From an uncultured Brachyspira sp. (GTDB lineage: Bacteria; Spirochaetota; Brachyspiria; Brachyspirales; Brachyspiraceae): DNA of 16,119 bases. The notes under the pieces were generated by a model. The model saw nothing but the letters and a program-made list of their open reading frames with translations, did not search any database and was not told the origin of the DNA. A program made the translations under genes and the position numbers. The stretch is from NCBI RefSeq assembly GCF_949287625.1, contig NZ_CASEGO010000064.1:1-16119 (forward strand). The letters run 5' to 3'. Of the stretch, positions 14,882-16,119 are shown piece by piece. The first letter of the stretch is position 1. Each line of letters begins with the position of its first letter.

Positions 14882-14949
14882 ATATACAAACCCTCTTTAT
14901 TATTACTTTATTTTATTTATTACTTTTTATTATTTATTATTATTTATCA
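14882..14949. repeat. Low-complexity AATAATAAAT-type tract between binding protein and permease genes
   Basis: The 68-bp gap is built almost wholly of short AATAAT/AATAAAT units. It has no stem-loop, so it probably does not stop transcription; the permease ribosome binding site lies at its permease end. Confidence 0.6.
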
Positions 14950-15918
14950 TTATTTATTATACAATGATTCTGGTATAGTTATACCTATACTATTAACCAT
15001 ATTAGTATTAATAACCAAATCAAAAGTTTTTAAAGTTTCTATAGGCATATTTGCAGGCTGTTTTTCTCCTTTTAATATAGACACCGCCTGAGCAGCTGTT
15101 AATTTGCCAAGTTCATAATAGCTTATAGCATAAGTAGCAGTTCCTCCTAGCATAGTCATACCGCCCTCTCCGCAAACTACTGGAAGTTTAGCAGGTTCAG
15201 CAACTAATGCCACTGTAGCCATACCTGCTGCTATCATATTATCAGTAGGAGTGTAAATTGCTTCAACTCTGCCTATTAAACTTTGTACCATTTGCTGTAT
15301 TTCATTAGCTGATGTAACAGTAGCGTCTATATATTTTATACCCATAGAGTCTAATTTTTTCTTTGCTATATCCATTTGAAATACTGAGTTCTGCTCGCTT
15401 GAACAATATAAAAGTCCTACAGTTTTTAAGTTAGGAGTAATCTCATTTAACAATTCTATCTGAGCTTCTACTGGAGTTAAATCTGAAGTACCTGAAACAT
15501 TTCCGCCAGGTGCATTATTATCTGCTACAAGTTTGGCAGCTGCTGGATCTGTAACTGCTGTAACTAATATAGGTATATCTTTTGTCATATTAGCCACTGC
15601 CTGTGCTGCAGGTGTTGCTATTGCAAGTATCAAATCGCTTTTATCATTAACAAACTTCTGAGCTATAGTAACACAGTTTGCCTGTTCGCCCTGAGCATTC
15701 TGATAATCTATAGTGATATTTTTTCCGTCTTCATATCCAGCCTCTTTAAGTCCGTCAACAAAACCTCTGTATGAAGCATCTAAAGCATCATGCTCTATTA
15801 ATTGTAAAATTCCTATTTTAAATACTTTATCTCCAGATGCATTTGAAGAAGATGATGAATTAGAACATGAAATAAATATCATAGACATAATAAGAAATAA
15901 AGAAGATAAATACTTCAT
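14950..15918 (-). CDS. ABC importer substrate-binding lipoprotein (TrpX-like, COG2984 type)
   Basis: Lipoprotein of 322 aa that captures substrate for the importer. The signal MKYLSSLFLIMSMIFIS|C gives the lipid Cys at 18, followed by a Ser/Asn-rich linker. The mature part is a type I periplasmic binding fold: VFKIGILQLIEHDALDASYRGFVDGLKEAGY, KNITIDYQNAQGEQANC, DLILAIATPAAQAVAN, ILVTAVTDPAAAKLV, the GNVSGTSDLTPVEAQIELL loop, TVGLLYCSSEQNSV and AIYTPTDNMI, all typical of ABC_sub_bind proteins, some of which bind tryptophan or other aromatic compounds. The substrate is inferred only by family. The start is the ATG at 15916-15918, with AGGAG eight bases upstream; reading from 15957 would place 13 residues before the signal peptide and is rejected. 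Confidence 0.93.
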   Translation of the reverse strand: MKYLSSLFLIMSMIFISCSNSSSSSNASGDKVFKIGILQLIEHDALDASYRGFVDGLKEAGYEDGKNITIDYQNAQGEQANCVTIAQKFVNDKSDLILAIATPAAQAVANMTKDIPILVTAVTDPAAAKLVADNNAPGGNVSGTSDLTPVEAQIELLNEITPNLKTVGLLYCSSEQNSVFQMDIAKKKLDSMGIKYIDATVTSANEIQQMVQSLIGRVEAIYTPTDNMIAAGMATVALVAEPAKLPVVCGEGGMTMLGGTATYAISYYELGKLTAAQAVSILKGEKQPANMPIETLKTFDLVINTNMVNSIGITIPESLYNK

Positions 15919-15966
15919 AAAACAAACTCCTAATTTAATGGTTGATGAAAAAATCATAAAAACTAC

Positions 15967-16002
15967 ATATAGTAATTATACTACATATAATAATAATGTC
16001 AA
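15967..16002 (-). promoter_or_regulatory. Promoter of the ABC importer operon with dyad over the -10
   Basis: On the minus strand perfect TTGACA (15997-16002), a 16-bp spacer and perfect TATAAT (15975-15980). A 20-bp imperfect dyad (ATATAGTA-ATTA-TACTACAT, 15967-15986, 7 of 8 arm pairs) is centred on the -10, and ACTACATATA is directly repeated with an 18-bp period (15962 and 15980). Repressor control by substrate is plausible but not shown. Confidence 0.7.
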
Positions 16003-16020
16003 TTAATAATCAAAAACAAT

Positions 16021-16118
16021 ATTGTTTAAGAGCCATAGATATTGCACAGTTTTAGTTTAAAAAAAGGAGGTATTCCTTATAATTTAAATTATCACAACAA
16101 ACAAAAAGGAATAGCTAT
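16021..16118 (+). repeat. Right copy of the 98-bp perfect terminal inverted repeat
   Basis: Exact reverse complement of 1-98. On the plus strand it contains TTTAAA (16056-16061), a 16-bp spacer and TATAAT (16078-16083), so a promoter is possible. It also holds the stem-loop AAGGA-GGTAT-TCCTT (16064-16078), the 14-bp palindrome ATAATTTAAATTAT (16079-16092) and an AAGGA ribosome binding site (16106-16110). The repeat therefore looks like a duplicated 5' regulatory region rather than a classical transposon end. Confidence 0.9.
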
Positions 16119-16119
16119 G
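16106..16119 (+). other. Ribosome binding site and ATG of a gene that leaves the window
   Basis: AAGGA (16106-16110), six bases, then ATG (16117-16119) as the final three bases. No coding sequence is visible, so the product is unknown. The mirror-image signal at the left edge suggests a second copy of the same gene facing the other way. Confidence 0.5.

Noticed and set aside
14882..14949. AATAATAAAT units as a tandem repeat array or CRISPR-like structure
   Set aside because: The units are irregular, short and without spacers; simple AT-rich low complexity explains them.
15713..16006. 97-codon plus-strand frame at the right end
   Set aside because: It overlaps the binding-protein signal peptide region and promoter on the other strand and has no family features.
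16021..16119. Terminal inverted repeat as the ends of a single 16-kb transposon
   Set aside because: The repeat contains a promoter, ribosome binding site and start codon facing outward, no target duplication can be seen, and no transposase lies inside; duplicated flanking genes or insertion sequences fit better.

Overview
The window is very AT-rich (A/T runs throughout, codons ending in A or T) and densely coding. It carries a dCache chemoreceptor and lipoproteins with a relaxed lipobox (FIS|C, LSG|C), as is common in spirochaetes. Together these fit a Brachyspira-like spirochaete best; this is inference from style, and a low-GC clostridium or fusobacterium cannot be strictly excluded. I see no tRNA, rRNA, CRISPR array, phage module or intact transposase.

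Layout. The two ends (1-98 and 16021-16118) are a perfect 98-bp inverted repeat. It looks like the promoter/leader of a gene reading outward: at the right end it runs through a ribosome binding site into an ATG at 16117-16119. Inside come: a plus-strand methyl-accepting chemotaxis protein (201-2021), convergent with a minus-strand MATE efflux gene (2076-3452); a 350-bp gap holding a terminator and a 257-bp MITE-like element with a GC-rich core; galM (minus); and a 330-bp gap with a near-consensus promoter, a 24-bp palindromic operator and no intact gene. Then come divergent genes: yjbQ (minus) and a NimA-like flavoprotein-tldD-tldE operon (plus). A strong bidirectional terminator separates these from a run of minus-strand genes: DinB-family protein with a coiled-coil N-terminus, ComF-like phosphoribosyltransferase overlapping a probable ECF S-component, a large lipoprotein, and a complete three-gene ABC importer of the TrpXYZ type (substrate-binding lipoprotein, permease, ATPase).

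How the genes work together. The clear units are the importer operon (15918 to 13155), the nim-tldD-tldE operon with an ATGA overlap, and the membrane protein/phosphoribosyltransferase pair with an 8-bp overlap. The rest looks like ordinary chromosomal housekeeping and accessory genes. The most interesting non-coding signals are the terminal inverted repeat, the MITE-like element, the gene-less regulated promoter near 5000, and a MATE promoter with the 19-bp spacer and central dyad typical of MerR-controlled promoters. No clearly new multi-gene system is evident.
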